A stretch of DNA of 64,000 bases from PALSA-505 sp036267135 (GTDB taxonomy: Bacteria > Actinomycetota > Actinomycetes > Streptosporangiales > Streptosporangiaceae): NCBI GenBank assembly GCA_036267135.1, contig DATAWQ010000026.1:1-64000 (forward strand), given 5' to 3'. The notes beneath the pieces were generated by a model, which saw only the letters and a program-made list of their open reading frames with translations, had not been told where the DNA came from and did not search any database. This document shows, piece by piece, positions 7,543 through 15,578 of this stretch. The number at the start of each line of letters is the position of its first letter. The first letter of the stretch is position 1. A program made the position numbers and the translations under genes.

Positions 7543-7941
7543 ATGACAATGACCGACCCGATCGCAGACATGCTCACTCGTCTGCGAAACGCAAATTCGG
7601 CGTACCATGACACGACCGGCATGCCGTATTCGAAGATCAAGTCGCACATCGCGGAAATACTCAAGCAAGAGGGTTACATCGCGGACTGGCGCGTGGAGGA
7701 CGGCGAGGTCGGCAAGAATCTCGTGGTTTCGCTCAAGTTCGGCCCGACGCGCGAGCGCTCGATCGCTGGGCTCAAGCGTGTCTCCAAGCCTGGACTGCGG
7801 GTGTACGCGAAAAAGGACGGCCTGCCCCGGGTGCTCGGTGGCCTGGGCGTCGCGATCATCTCCACATCGGCTGGCCTGATGACCGACAGGCAGGCGGGCA
7901 AGCGTGGCGTGGGCGGGGAAGTCCTCGCCTACGTCTGGTAA
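7543..7941 (+). CDS. rpsH: 30S ribosomal protein S8
   Basis: 132 residues from ATG 7543, which has ACGAGG just upstream; the open frame continues further 5' but without homology. S8 is a primary 16S rRNA binder and, in E. coli, the spc-operon repressor. Recognised by TDPIADMLTRLRNANSAYHD, KIKSHIAEILKQEGYI, KRVSKPGLRVYAKKDGLPRV and the end GVGGEVLAYVW. Confidence 0.97.
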   Translation: MTMTDPIADMLTRLRNANSAYHDTTGMPYSKIKSHIAEILKQEGYIADWRVEDGEVGKNLVVSLKFGPTRERSIAGLKRVSKPGLRVYAKKDGLPRVLGGLGVAIISTSAGLMTDRQAGKRGVGGEVLAYVW

Positions 7942-7951
7942 GGGGAGCACG

Positions 7952-8488
7952 ATGTCGAGAATCGGGCGCATGCCCGTGACCGTGCCGAGTGGCGTCGATG
8001 TCTCCATCGACGGCCGCGAGGTGATCGTCAAGGGCCCGAAGGGCATGCTGCGGCACACCGTCGCGGTGCCTATAGAGGTGGCCAAGAACGACGGTGTGCT
8101 GACCGTGACCAGGCCAAACGACGAAGGAAACGTCCGTGCCCTGCACGGCCTGTCCCGCTCGCTGATCGCCAACATGATCACCGGCGTGACCGACGGCTAC
8201 CGTAAGACCCTGGAGATCGTCGGGGTCGGCTACCGGGTGCAGGCGCGGGGCAAGGACCTTGAGTTCTCCCTGGGCTACAGCCACCCGGTGATGGTGGTCC
8301 CGCCCGACGGCATCACGTTCCGGGTCGAGGCGCCCACCAGGTTCGTGGTCGAGGGCATCGACAAGCAGCAAGTGGGCGAGATCGCGGCCAACATCCGGAA
8401 GCTGCGCAAGCCGGATCCGTACAAAGGCAAGGGTGTGCGGTATCAGGGCGAATTGGTCCGGCGCAAGGTCGGGAAGGCTGGTAAGTAA
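7952..8488 (+). CDS. rplF: 50S ribosomal protein L6
   Basis: 178 residues from ATG 7952 with AAGGGGAG six bases upstream; the longer open frame starts inside rpsH. L6 lies near the GTPase-associated centre. Matches are SRIGRMPVTVPSGVDVSIDG, the GVGYRVQARGKDLEFSLGYS repeat, and GIDKQQVGEIAANIRKLRKP with DPYKGKGVRYQGE near the end. Confidence 0.97.
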   Translation: MSRIGRMPVTVPSGVDVSIDGREVIVKGPKGMLRHTVAVPIEVAKNDGVLTVTRPNDEGNVRALHGLSRSLIANMITGVTDGYRKTLEIVGVGYRVQARGKDLEFSLGYSHPVMVVPPDGITFRVEAPTRFVVEGIDKQQVGEIAANIRKLRKPDPYKGKGVRYQGELVRRKVGKAGK

Positions 8489-8491
8489 GAC

Positions 8492-8917
8492 ATGGCTGGC
8501 ACTAAGACTGCGACTGGCCCGCGTACCGCGGGCTCCCGAGCCGGGGGCACCCGTGCGGACGGCCGGGGCAGCCGCTCGACCCAGCGGGCCCGGCGGCACC
8601 TGCGGGTGCGCAAGCGGGTAACCGGGGCACCGGTCCGCCCCCGCCTGGTCGTGACCAGGTCGGCCCGGCACACTTTCGCCCAGTTGATTGACGACGTGGC
8701 CGGGCACACGCTGGCCGCGGCGTCCAGCCTGGACGCGGAGGTCCGCGGCGCGGGCGGCGACAAGAAGGCCAAGGCCCGCAAGGTCGGCGAGCTGCTCGCC
8801 CGGCGGGCGGCCGAGGCCGGCGTCAGCGCGGCGGTGTTCGACCGGGCTGGCTACCGGTACCACGGCCGCGTCGCCGCGCTGGCCGACGGCGCCCGCGAGG
8901 GTGGGCTGAACCTGTGA
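8492..8917 (+). CDS. rplR: 50S ribosomal protein L18
   Basis: 141 residues, a little longer than the usual ~120-127 owing to an N-terminal Thr/Arg/Gly-rich extension. L18 binds 5S rRNA with L5. The core is RARRHLRVRKRVTGAPVRPR, LVVTRSARHTFAQLIDD and the end FDRAGYRYHGRVAALADGAR with EGGLNL. It follows rplF by three bases. Confidence 0.97.
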   Translation: MAGTKTATGPRTAGSRAGGTRADGRGSRSTQRARRHLRVRKRVTGAPVRPRLVVTRSARHTFAQLIDDVAGHTLAAASSLDAEVRGAGGDKKAKARKVGELLARRAAEAGVSAAVFDRAGYRYHGRVAALADGAREGGLNL

Positions 8918-8942
8918 TGACCAAAGAGAAGAGGATGAACTG

Positions 8943-9551
8943 ATGCCAGGCGCACCGCGGCGCGGCTCGGCCGGTGGCGGTGGTGAGCGGCGCGAGCGCC
9001 GTGACGACCGCCGGGGCGGGTCCACCGAAAAGTCCGCTCAGTACCTGGAGCGCGTGATCACCATCAACCGTGTGGCCAAGGTGGTCAAGGGTGGCCGGCG
9101 GTTCAGCTTCACCGCACTGGTCGTGGTCGGCGACGGCAACGGCATGGTCGGCGTCGGCTACGGCAAGGCCAAGGAGGTGCCCACGGCGATCGCCAAGGGC
9201 GTCGAGGAGGCCAAGAAGCACTTCTTCAAGGTGCCCCGCATCGCCGGCACGATCCCGCACATGGTGCAGGGTGAGGCCGCCGCCGGGGTCGTGCTGCTCA
9301 AGCCGGCCAGCCCGGGAACCGGCGTCATCGCCGGCGGCCCGGTCCGCCGGGTGCTCGAGTGCGCGGGTATCAAGGACGTGCTGTCCCGGTCGCTCGGGTC
9401 CTCGAACCCGATCAACGTGGTGCACGCCACGGTGACCGCGCTGAAGAGCCTGAAACGGCCTGAGGAGATCGCGGCCAAGCGTGGCCTGCCGATCGAGGAC
9501 GTCGCCCCCGCGGCCATGCTGCGCGCTCGCGCCGCCGCGGGCGCCAACTAG
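8943..9551 (+). CDS. rpsE: 30S ribosomal protein S5
   Basis: 202 residues. S5 takes part in decoding fidelity and mRNA unwinding. An N-terminal ~30-residue Gly/Arg-rich extension precedes LERVITINRVAKVVKGGRRF, the double-stranded-RNA-binding part with GNGMVGVGYGKAKEVPTAIA, and the C-terminal domain with GVIAGGPVRRVLECAGIKDV and GSSNPINVVHATVTAL. An AAGAGGA-like site is upstream. Confidence 0.98.
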   Translation: MPGAPRRGSAGGGGERRERRDDRRGGSTEKSAQYLERVITINRVAKVVKGGRRFSFTALVVVGDGNGMVGVGYGKAKEVPTAIAKGVEEAKKHFFKVPRIAGTIPHMVQGEAAAGVVLLKPASPGTGVIAGGPVRRVLECAGIKDVLSRSLGSSNPINVVHATVTALKSLKRPEEIAAKRGLPIEDVAPAAMLRARAAAGAN

Positions 9552-9563
9552 CGGGAGACGGAC

Positions 9564-9746
9564 ATGGCACGGTTGAAGGTCACCCAGGCGAAGTCGAAGA
9601 TCGGCGGCACCCAGGCCCAGCGGGCCTCGCTCCGGTCGCTCGGGCTCAAGCGGGTGGGCGACGTCGTCATCCGTGACGACAGGCCCGAGTTCCGCGGCAT
9701 GATCAAGGCGGTGCGCCACCTGGTCACCGTCGAGGAGGTTGACTGA
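9564..9746 (+). CDS. rpmD: 50S ribosomal protein L30
   Basis: 60 residues, exact family size. Visible: ARLKVTQAKSKIGGTQAQRA, SLRSLGLKRVGDVVIRDDRP and GMIKAVRHLVTVEEVD. It contains GxxxxQRxxLRSLGLKRxG, the L30 signature. It lies between S5 and L15; the stop is one base before the rplO ATG. Confidence 0.97.
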   Translation: MARLKVTQAKSKIGGTQAQRASLRSLGLKRVGDVVIRDDRPEFRGMIKAVRHLVTVEEVD

Positions 9747-9747
9747 C

Positions 9748-10254
9748 ATGGCAGAAGCCAGCAAGGGAGACGCCGGCACCGGCGCTACCCAGAGCCCTGC
9801 CTCGAACCGGGCAGGGCTGAGGGTTCACCACCTCCGGCCGGCGCCAGGAGCCCGCTCCAGCCGGATGCGGGTCGGCCGAGGCGAGGCCTCGAAGGGCAAG
9901 ACGGCCGGCCGGGGCACCAAGGGCACCAAGGCCCGCGGTCAGGTTCCGGCCAGGTTCGAGGGCGGCCAGATGCCGCTGCACCGCAGGCTCCCCCAGTTGC
10001 GGGGTTTCTCGAACGCGCTGTTCAAGACCAGCTACCAGGTGGTCAACACCGGCAGGCTGGCCGAGCTGTACCCCGATGGTGGGGACGTCACCCCCGACGA
10101 CCTCGTCAGCCGGGGTGCGGTACGCGCGGGCGAACTGGTGAAGGTGCTGGGCAACGGCGACGCCTCGCCGGGCCTGCGGGTGACCGCACACGCCTTCTCT
10201 GCGTCGGCGCGAGAGAAGATCGAAGCGGCCGGGGGGACCGCGACGATGCTTTAA
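9748..10254 (+). CDS. rplO: 50S ribosomal protein L15
   Basis: 168 residues from ATG 9748; a TTG at 9739 would overlap rpmD. L15 is a late assembly protein. After a variable N-terminus come LRVHHLRPAPGARSSRMRVG, RGEASKGKTAGRGTKGTKAR and FEGGQMPLHRRLPQLRGFSN, then the C-terminal KVLGNGDASPGLRVTAHAFS with EKIEAAGGT. It is the last ribosomal gene before secY. Confidence 0.97.
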   Translation: MAEASKGDAGTGATQSPASNRAGLRVHHLRPAPGARSSRMRVGRGEASKGKTAGRGTKGTKARGQVPARFEGGQMPLHRRLPQLRGFSNALFKTSYQVVNTGRLAELYPDGGDVTPDDLVSRGAVRAGELVKVLGNGDASPGLRVTAHAFSASAREKIEAAGGTATML

Positions 10255-10264
10255 ACCTCTGACG

Positions 10265-10299
10265 GCCGCCGCGGCACCCCCCGAGGGGCTACCGGCGGC
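10265..10299 (+). terminator. Possible stem-loop between rplO and secY
   Basis: GCCGCCG (10265-10271) is complementary to CGGCGGC (10293-10299), and the interior contains CCCCCC-GA-GGGG that can pair further. There is no T run. It may attenuate read-through from the ribosomal genes into secY. The following 100 bases include GGGTTAGACTG (TAGACT at about 10334), a possible -10 box without a convincing -35. Confidence 0.4.
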
Positions 10300-10403
10300 T
10301 AACCGGCGGCTGTTAGAGTGCGCCGAGCGGGTTAGACTGCGGCGATTGCTACCGTCGCGATCCCGCCGACGCGAACCTTGACCCTTCGATCCAAGGACGG
10401 CGC

Positions 10404-11717
10404 ATGCTGACCGCGTTCATCCGGGCGTTCCGAACGCCCGACCTGCGCAGGAAGCTGCTTTTCACACTCTTCATCATTGGGGTCTTCCGGCTCGGGTCCA
10501 CGTTGCCCACGCCCGGCATCTCGGTGAAAGCTGTCAACGCGTGTGTGAACGCGGCTACCACGAGCGGTAGCACGGCAAACGTCTACCAGCTCGTGAACCT
10601 GTTCAGCGGCGGCGCGCTGCTGAAACTCACGGTGTTCTCGCTGGGCATCATGCCCTACATCCAGGCGAGCATCATCATGCAGTTGCTCGCCGTGGTCATC
10701 CCGCGGCTGGAGACGCTGCAGGATGAGGGCCAGGCCGGGACCGCGAAGATCACCCAGTACACCCGCTACCTGACCGTCGGGCTGGCCATCCTGCAGTCCA
10801 CCGGCGTGGTGGCGCTGGCCAGGTCGGGCAAGCTGTTCACCTCCTGCAGCAAGTCGCTGCTGGTGAACAACGGCACGTTCACGATCGTCACGATGGTGAT
10901 CATCATGACGGCCGGTACCGCCGTGATCATGTGGCTGGGCGAACTGATCACCGACCGCGGCGTCGGCAACGGGATGTCGCTGATGATCTTCACTCAGGTC
11001 ATCGCCGTGTTCCCGTCCGAGCTGCAGAACATCTACCGGGCCAAGCACGCGTTCGCGCTCATCGTCACGATCGCGGTCGGCGTGGCCATCATCGGCTTCA
11101 TCGCGTTCATGGAACAGGCCCAGCGCCGGATCCCGGTGCAGTACGCCAAGCGCATGGTGGGCCGTCGGATGTACGGCGGGACGTCGACCTACATCCCGAT
11201 GAAGGTCAATCAGGCCGGTGTCATCCCGGTCATCTTCGCCTCGTCGCTGCTATACATCCCTCAGTTGGCCGCGTCGCTGTTCGGTAATACCGCCCATCCC
11301 CAGGGCTGGGTGACGTTCATCGACAAGTACCTGGCCCAGCAGAGCTCGGCCTGGTACATCGGTGCGTTCTTCGTGTTGATCATCTTCTTCACGTACTTCT
11401 ACGTGGCGATCTCGTTCAACCCGGAGAAGGTCGCGGACAACATGAAGAAATACGGCGGGTTCATCCCGGGCATCAGACCCGGTCGGCCCACCGCCGAATA
11501 TCTCCAGTACGTGCTTTCAAGAATCACCGCGCCCGGTTCGGTGTACCTGGGTTTCGTCGCGCTCGTCCCGATGGTTGCGCTCGCCTTCGTCGGAGTAGGC
11601 AACACGATCCCGTTCGGTGGTACCCCGATCCTCATCGCTGTCGGGGTTGGCCTGGACACCGTGAAGCAGATCGAGAGTCAGCTTCAGCAGCGTAACTACG
11701 AGGGCTTCCTTCGATAG
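10404..11717 (+). CDS. secY: Protein translocase subunit SecY
   Basis: 437 residues, the normal size of the ten-helix SecYEG channel protein in the cytoplasmic membrane. Family marks include FIIGVFRLGSTLPTPGISVK at TM1, ALLKLTVFSLGIMPYIQASI at TM2, and the cytoplasmic loop RRIPVQYAKRMVGRRMYGG with TYIPMKVNQAGVIPVIFASS, then FVGVGNTIPFGGTPILIAVG near the end. The plug-side loop (residues ~45-60) contains a Cys and Asn/Thr-rich stretch. It ends one base into adk, so the two are co-translated. Confidence 0.98.
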   Translation: MLTAFIRAFRTPDLRRKLLFTLFIIGVFRLGSTLPTPGISVKAVNACVNAATTSGSTANVYQLVNLFSGGALLKLTVFSLGIMPYIQASIIMQLLAVVIPRLETLQDEGQAGTAKITQYTRYLTVGLAILQSTGVVALARSGKLFTSCSKSLLVNNGTFTIVTMVIIMTAGTAVIMWLGELITDRGVGNGMSLMIFTQVIAVFPSELQNIYRAKHAFALIVTIAVGVAIIGFIAFMEQAQRRIPVQYAKRMVGRRMYGGTSTYIPMKVNQAGVIPVIFASSLLYIPQLAASLFGNTAHPQGWVTFIDKYLAQQSSAWYIGAFFVLIIFFTYFYVAISFNPEKVADNMKKYGGFIPGIRPGRPTAEYLQYVLSRITAPGSVYLGFVALVPMVALAFVGVGNTIPFGGTPILIAVGVGLDTVKQIESQLQQRNYEGFLR

Positions 11718-12370
11718 TGCGCATCGTCCTCGTCGGGCCTCCCGGTGCGGGCAAGGGGACACAGGCCCAGTTCATAGCGTCGCATCTGGCGATCCCGAAG
11801 ATCTCGACAGGTGATATCTTCCGTGACAACGTCACCAAGGGCACGGCGCTGGGCCGCAAGGCGAGGTCCTACATGGAGCGCGGTGACCTCGTGCCCGACG
11901 AGGTGACCATCGCGATGGTGCGGGACCGGCTGAGCGAGGACGACGCGCAGCCCGGCTTCCTGCTCGACGGCTTCCCCAGGAACGTGCCGCAGGCCGAGAC
12001 CCTGGAGAAGATGCTGTCGGAGTGGGAGACCAAGCTGGAGGTCGTGCTCGAACTCGTCGTGGACGACGACGAGGTGGTGCGCAGGCTGTCGGGCCGCCGC
12101 ACCTGCCACCGCTGCGGTCGCGTCTGGCACGTCCTGTTCGATCCCCCGGCCCGCAAAGACGCCTGTGACGACTGCCGCGGTGATCTGTTCCAGCGCGACG
12201 ACGACCGTGAAGAGACGATCAGGCACCGCATCGAGGTCTACCAGGACCAGACGTCTCCCCTGGTCGCCTACTACGCCGACCAGGGCATCCTCCAGGGCAT
12301 CGACGCCACCGGCCCGGTCGAAGAGGTAACCGACCGCGCCATGAGCGCACTGCGACGGTTTATTAGTTAA
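11717..12370 (+). CDS. adk: Adenylate kinase, zinc-LID type
   Basis: 217 residues with a GTG start that uses the last base of the secY stop. It catalyses AMP + ATP = 2 ADP in the cytoplasm. The P-loop is GPPGAGKGTQ at residues 7-16, the AMP-binding STGDIFRD follows, and GFLLDGFPRN is the NMP motif. The LID carries four cysteines (CHRC and CDDC), so it probably binds zinc, the long Cys4-LID form. The secY-adk pairing is standard; map, which usually follows, is displaced by a gene on the other strand. Confidence 0.98.
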   Translation: MRIVLVGPPGAGKGTQAQFIASHLAIPKISTGDIFRDNVTKGTALGRKARSYMERGDLVPDEVTIAMVRDRLSEDDAQPGFLLDGFPRNVPQAETLEKMLSEWETKLEVVLELVVDDDEVVRRLSGRRTCHRCGRVWHVLFDPPARKDACDDCRGDLFQRDDDREETIRHRIEVYQDQTSPLVAYYADQGILQGIDATGPVEEVTDRAMSALRRFIS

Positions 12371-12388
12371 CACTCGGCTCCCAGACAG

Positions 12389-12425
12389 CACTGTGGCCGG
12401 CCCCCGTGAGGGGCCGGCCACAGTG
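12389..12425. terminator. Strong bidirectional terminator hairpin
   Basis: CACTGTGGCCGGCCCC (12389-12404) and GGGGCCGGCCACAGTG (12410-12425) form a perfect 16-bp stem with a 5-base loop (CGTGA). It sits between the convergent ends of adk and the solute-binding protein gene and could end transcription from both sides. A G-rich stretch with two copies of TGTGGGGGGTAGGG-like sequence follows up to 12455. Confidence 0.85.
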
Positions 12426-12457
12426 TGTGGGGGGTAGGGGTGTGGGGGGTAGGGCGT

Positions 12458-14293
12458 CTACTTGGAGAAGTACCAGTACTCAGGCAGGAACGTGAGGTAT
12501 GGGTTGAACGTGACCCCATGCAGGTTCTTCACGACCGGCTGGACCGAGTAGGCCGTCGGGAACCAGATGAAGGGCAACTGCTGCGCGGTGTACGTCGCAT
12601 ACTGATGGAACAGCGTCAGGCTGCTGTTGCTCTCCACCTCCGAGATGAGCCTGTCCTCCTCCGAACTCGAGTAACTGTCCGTGTTGGACGACGCGCCGGT
12701 TGCGAACAGCGGCTCGCCCGTTGGCTCGAAGCCGGGGCCGTTGTACGCCCAGCCACTGAGGTCGGACACCTCCCACTTCGTGCTCGTGTTGACAGCCGTA
12801 CCGATCACGGTGTTGTACGACTCGCCGACCAGGCTGATCTGGATCCCGGCCTCCGCCGCGTCCGACTTGTACACCTCGACCTCCTGCTGCGCGGTCGAGA
12901 TCCCTGTCACGTAGGACATCGTGAATTTCGCCTGGGTGCCCTTCGCGATCCCGGCGCCGCACTTGGCTGGCACCTGACAGGTCATGACTCCGCCCACCAT
13001 CGCCCAGCCGTGGCTGGTCAGCAGGCTCTTCGCCTTCGCCACGCTGAACGGGTAGGGGCCCTGCCCACTATTGGCCGACTCGATGGCTGGCTCGAATTGG
13101 TTGACGGGCTCGGATGGAACCGGCCCGGTCGTCGGGTAGGCATAACCGCGGTAGAGCTTCTGCGAAATGCCCTCTTCGTCGTCCATGTATTGCAGCGCCT
13201 GCCTGAAGTAGAGCTGCCTGAACATCGGTCCGTCGGTCGGGTTCTTGAAGTTGATGTCGAAGTAGTAGATCGCGAAGACGTAGGAGGGTTCCAGGTAGTA
13301 AGCAGAGCCGAGCGGGTTGGTGCTGGGCAGAACCGCGTTGGCAGACTTCTGCGGCAGGTCTTCGTAGGGGATGCCATTCGGCGACTGTGCGACATCGACC
13401 GTCCCGGTCCTGTACGCCGTGTACAAGGCCGAGTCGGTTGTGTACGTGAGGTATTTCATCGCTGTCACGCGCGGCTTCGGGCTGCCCGAGTAGTGCTTGT
13501 TGGGCACGAAGGTGTCATTGCCGCCGATGCTGAACGTCGACAGCTTCCATGGGCCGTCCACCACGGACCACAGCGGGCTGCTTGCGTAGCTCGATGTGTT
13601 CTTGGCCTGCGCGGTAAGGAAGGTGTACACGCCCTTGCACTTGGCCGCGCTGGTGTTGCAGCCGCCGCTGCCCGGCTTGCCCCCGGCCGAGGTCACATCC
13701 CAGGCCAGCGGCATCGGCGTGATCTCGGCGAGCTGGTTGTACGTGAACCACGTCGAGGCGTACGCCCTGGTCAGGTGCAGCACGATCGTGTTGGCCGAGG
13801 TGACCTGGAACGAGGCCAGGTTGTCCGGCAGCGTGCCCGGCGTGTACCCGGCGTAGTTGTCCTTCTCTGCCTTCATCATGTTCAGCCAGAACGCGACGTC
13901 GGCCGCGTCGACGCTCTCACCGTCGGACCACTTCCAGCCCTTCATCGTGATCGTCACGGTCTTGCCGCCGTCGGAGTAGGCCGGGGCGTTCGCCGTCGAC
14001 AAGGGGTAGTTGACCGAGGCCGAGTTGCCGTTGTTCCCGAACATGTACAGCGGCCGGTACATCAGCCACTCGAAATCCTGTGAGTTGGAAACGCTGTAGT
14101 TCGTGGCGGGTGTGAACGGCCAGATCCAGTTCGGTGTCTCCCCGGAGATCTGGCCCACGGTCACGGTTCCGCCGTTCGCCACCTTCGCACTCGAAGGGCT
14201 CGGACTGCTGCTCCCGCAGCCCGCGGCCACCAGGCTCGCGGCCGCCGCGACGGCGACCACGCCCCAGAGCTTCTTGCGCCGGCCTGCACCCAT
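12458..14293 (-). CDS. ABC transporter solute-binding lipoprotein, family 5 (peptide/nickel/opine type)
   Basis: 611 residues from the ATG at 14293, chosen because AAGGAG lies six bases upstream; the frame is open 27 codons further. The N-terminus is a lipoprotein signal: RRKK, a hydrophobic stretch of about 18 residues and the lipobox LVAAGC. The mature part fits SBP family 5: GGTVTVGQISGETPNWIWPF, the family pattern of a Trp-rich segment KGWKWSDGESVDAADVAFWL, and a late TAQQLPFIWFPTAYSVQPVV. Such proteins deliver oligopeptides or other ligands to Dpp/Opp/Nik-type permeases, but no permease or ATPase gene is nearby, so it is an orphan of unknown ligand. It lies antisense between adk and map. 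Confidence 0.9.
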   Translation of the reverse strand: MGAGRRKKLWGVVAVAAAASLVAAGCGSSSPSPSSAKVANGGTVTVGQISGETPNWIWPFTPATNYSVSNSQDFEWLMYRPLYMFGNNGNSASVNYPLSTANAPAYSDGGKTVTITMKGWKWSDGESVDAADVAFWLNMMKAEKDNYAGYTPGTLPDNLASFQVTSANTIVLHLTRAYASTWFTYNQLAEITPMPLAWDVTSAGGKPGSGGCNTSAAKCKGVYTFLTAQAKNTSSYASSPLWSVVDGPWKLSTFSIGGNDTFVPNKHYSGSPKPRVTAMKYLTYTTDSALYTAYRTGTVDVAQSPNGIPYEDLPQKSANAVLPSTNPLGSAYYLEPSYVFAIYYFDINFKNPTDGPMFRQLYFRQALQYMDDEEGISQKLYRGYAYPTTGPVPSEPVNQFEPAIESANSGQGPYPFSVAKAKSLLTSHGWAMVGGVMTCQVPAKCGAGIAKGTQAKFTMSYVTGISTAQQEVEVYKSDAAEAGIQISLVGESYNTVIGTAVNTSTKWEVSDLSGWAYNGPGFEPTGEPLFATGASSNTDSYSSSEEDRLISEVESNSSLTLFHQYATYTAQQLPFIWFPTAYSVQPVVKNLHGVTFNPYLTFLPEYWYFSK

Positions 14294-14636
14294 GTGCGCT
14301 CCTTGTCTCATTGCGTCCGGACGTACCAACATGTGCGCCGACCCAGCGGGAGGCACATGGCGACACCGTAACAACGCGAATGTGACGCAACGGGGGAGGA
14401 AAAGTTACGATCTGCCTACTATCCGTTGTTCTGGTCTTCGCTGTGCTGTCTTGCTTCTGCGCGGAGCCGGTGTCCTTCCCCGCGGGTCCGGCGTCGTCGT
14501 ACGCGCGGGTAAGTTTGATAGCGGTGAGGCGGACGGACCGGTGGGTGCCGCGCGGCGGCATAGGCGGAGGCTTGTTCGCAATCGTGCCGGCCGTGGCAAC
14601 GGGCCGGGCGTTGTGAACAGGTCTCGGGAGAGGCAG
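14294..14636. other. Divergent intergenic region between the lipoprotein gene and map
   Basis: These 343 bases lie between two divergent genes and must hold a promoter for each. A stretch of lower G/C (14360-14420, with GGGGGAGGAAAAGTTACGA) is visible. GTAAGTTTGATAGCGGTGAG near 14510 is A/T-richer than its surroundings, but I cannot define a -35/-10 pair. No gene or hairpin stands out. Confidence 0.4.
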
Positions 14637-15494
14637 ATGCGGATTAAGCGCGAACCGGCGATCCAGATCAAGACGCGGGCGCAGCTCGACATCATGCGCG
14701 AGGCGGGCGTGCTGGTCGCGCAGACCCTGAGTGCCCTCGCCGCGGCGGCGAACCCGGGAGTCACCACCGGGGACCTCGACCAGATCGCCGAGCGGCAGAT
14801 CACCGGCGCGGGTGCCACGCCCTCGTTCAAGGGCTACCAGGGTTTTCCCGCCACCATCTGCACGTCGGTGAACGAGGAGATCGTGCACGGCATCCCCAGC
14901 CCGGACAAGGTGCTGCGGGCAGGCGACGTGATCTCCATCGACTGCGGCGCGATCGTCAGGGGCTGGCACGCCGACGCCGCGCTCACCGTCGGCGTCGGCG
15001 AAATCTCCGGCGACCGGCGCCGTCTGCTCGAGGCTTGTGAGGACGCGCTCTGGCAGGGGCTGGCCCAGGCGCACCCGGGCCGCAGGCTCAGCGACATCTC
15101 CCACGCCGTGGAGCGCAGCGCCCGGGCGTCGGGCCCGTACGGCATCGTGGAGGAGTACGTCGGCCACGGCATCGGCACCGAGATGCACATGGACCCGGCG
15201 GTGCCCAACTACGGCAGGCCGGGCCGCGGCCCAGTGCTCGAGGTCGGCATGGCGTTGGCTGTCGAGCCCATGCTGGTGCTCGGCAAACGGCAGACCCGCC
15301 AACTCCAGGACGGCTGGACCGTGATCAGCGCCGACGGCACCCCCGCCGCGCACTTCGAGCACACCGTCGCCATCACCGCCGACGGCCCATGGGTGCTGAC
15401 CGCGATGGACGGCGGGCAAAGCAGGCTTGCCGGGACGGCCGCTGCGGGTGCACGCTCAGATCCGGTCACCCCCACCACAAACCTCCAACCCTGA
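14637..15494 (+). CDS. map: Methionine aminopeptidase, type I
   Basis: 285 residues from ATG 14637 (GGGAGAGG upstream; in-frame GTG at 14613 is an alternative). It removes the initiator Met from nascent proteins using two metal ions. The ligands of the pita-bread fold can be placed: DCGAIVRGWHADAALTV (two Asp), GHGIGTEMHMDP (His), VEPML (Glu) and HFEHTVAIT (Glu of the last strand); TSVNEEIVHGIP holds the substrate-side His. The last ~12 residues (PVTPTTNLQP) are encoded by the first unit of a 25-bp tandem repeat, so the C-terminus looks recently altered. map normally directly follows adk. Confidence 0.96.
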   Translation: MRIKREPAIQIKTRAQLDIMREAGVLVAQTLSALAAAANPGVTTGDLDQIAERQITGAGATPSFKGYQGFPATICTSVNEEIVHGIPSPDKVLRAGDVISIDCGAIVRGWHADAALTVGVGEISGDRRRLLEACEDALWQGLAQAHPGRRLSDISHAVERSARASGPYGIVEEYVGHGIGTEMHMDPAVPNYGRPGRGPVLEVGMALAVEPMLVLGKRQTRQLQDGWTVISADGTPAAHFEHTVAITADGPWVLTAMDGGQSRLAGTAAAGARSDPVTPTTNLQP

Positions 15495-15566
15495 CCCCAC
15501 CACATACCTCCAACCCTGACCCCACCACACCCCTCCAACCCTCACCCCACCACACCCCCCACCCTG
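15468..15566. repeat. C-rich minisatellite, ~25 bp x 4, overlapping the map stop
   Basis: Four units of the form ACCCCACCACAnACCTCCAA followed by CCCTG run at 15468-15493 (26 bp), 15494-15518, 15519-15543 and 15544-15566 (23 bp, degenerate). The map stop TGA (15492-15494) spans the junction of units 1 and 2. The repeat fills nearly the whole gap to the DUF1707 gene. The complementary strand is G-rich (GGTTGGAGG, GGTGGGG). Confidence 0.9.
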
Positions 15567-15578
15567 AAGGGAGTGGCG

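Noticed and set aside
12425..14083. Long plus-strand open frame (552 codons) opposite the lipoprotein gene
   Set aside because: It is antisense to a gene with a clear lipobox, ribosome-binding site and family match; such shadow frames are common at high G/C and it has no homology.
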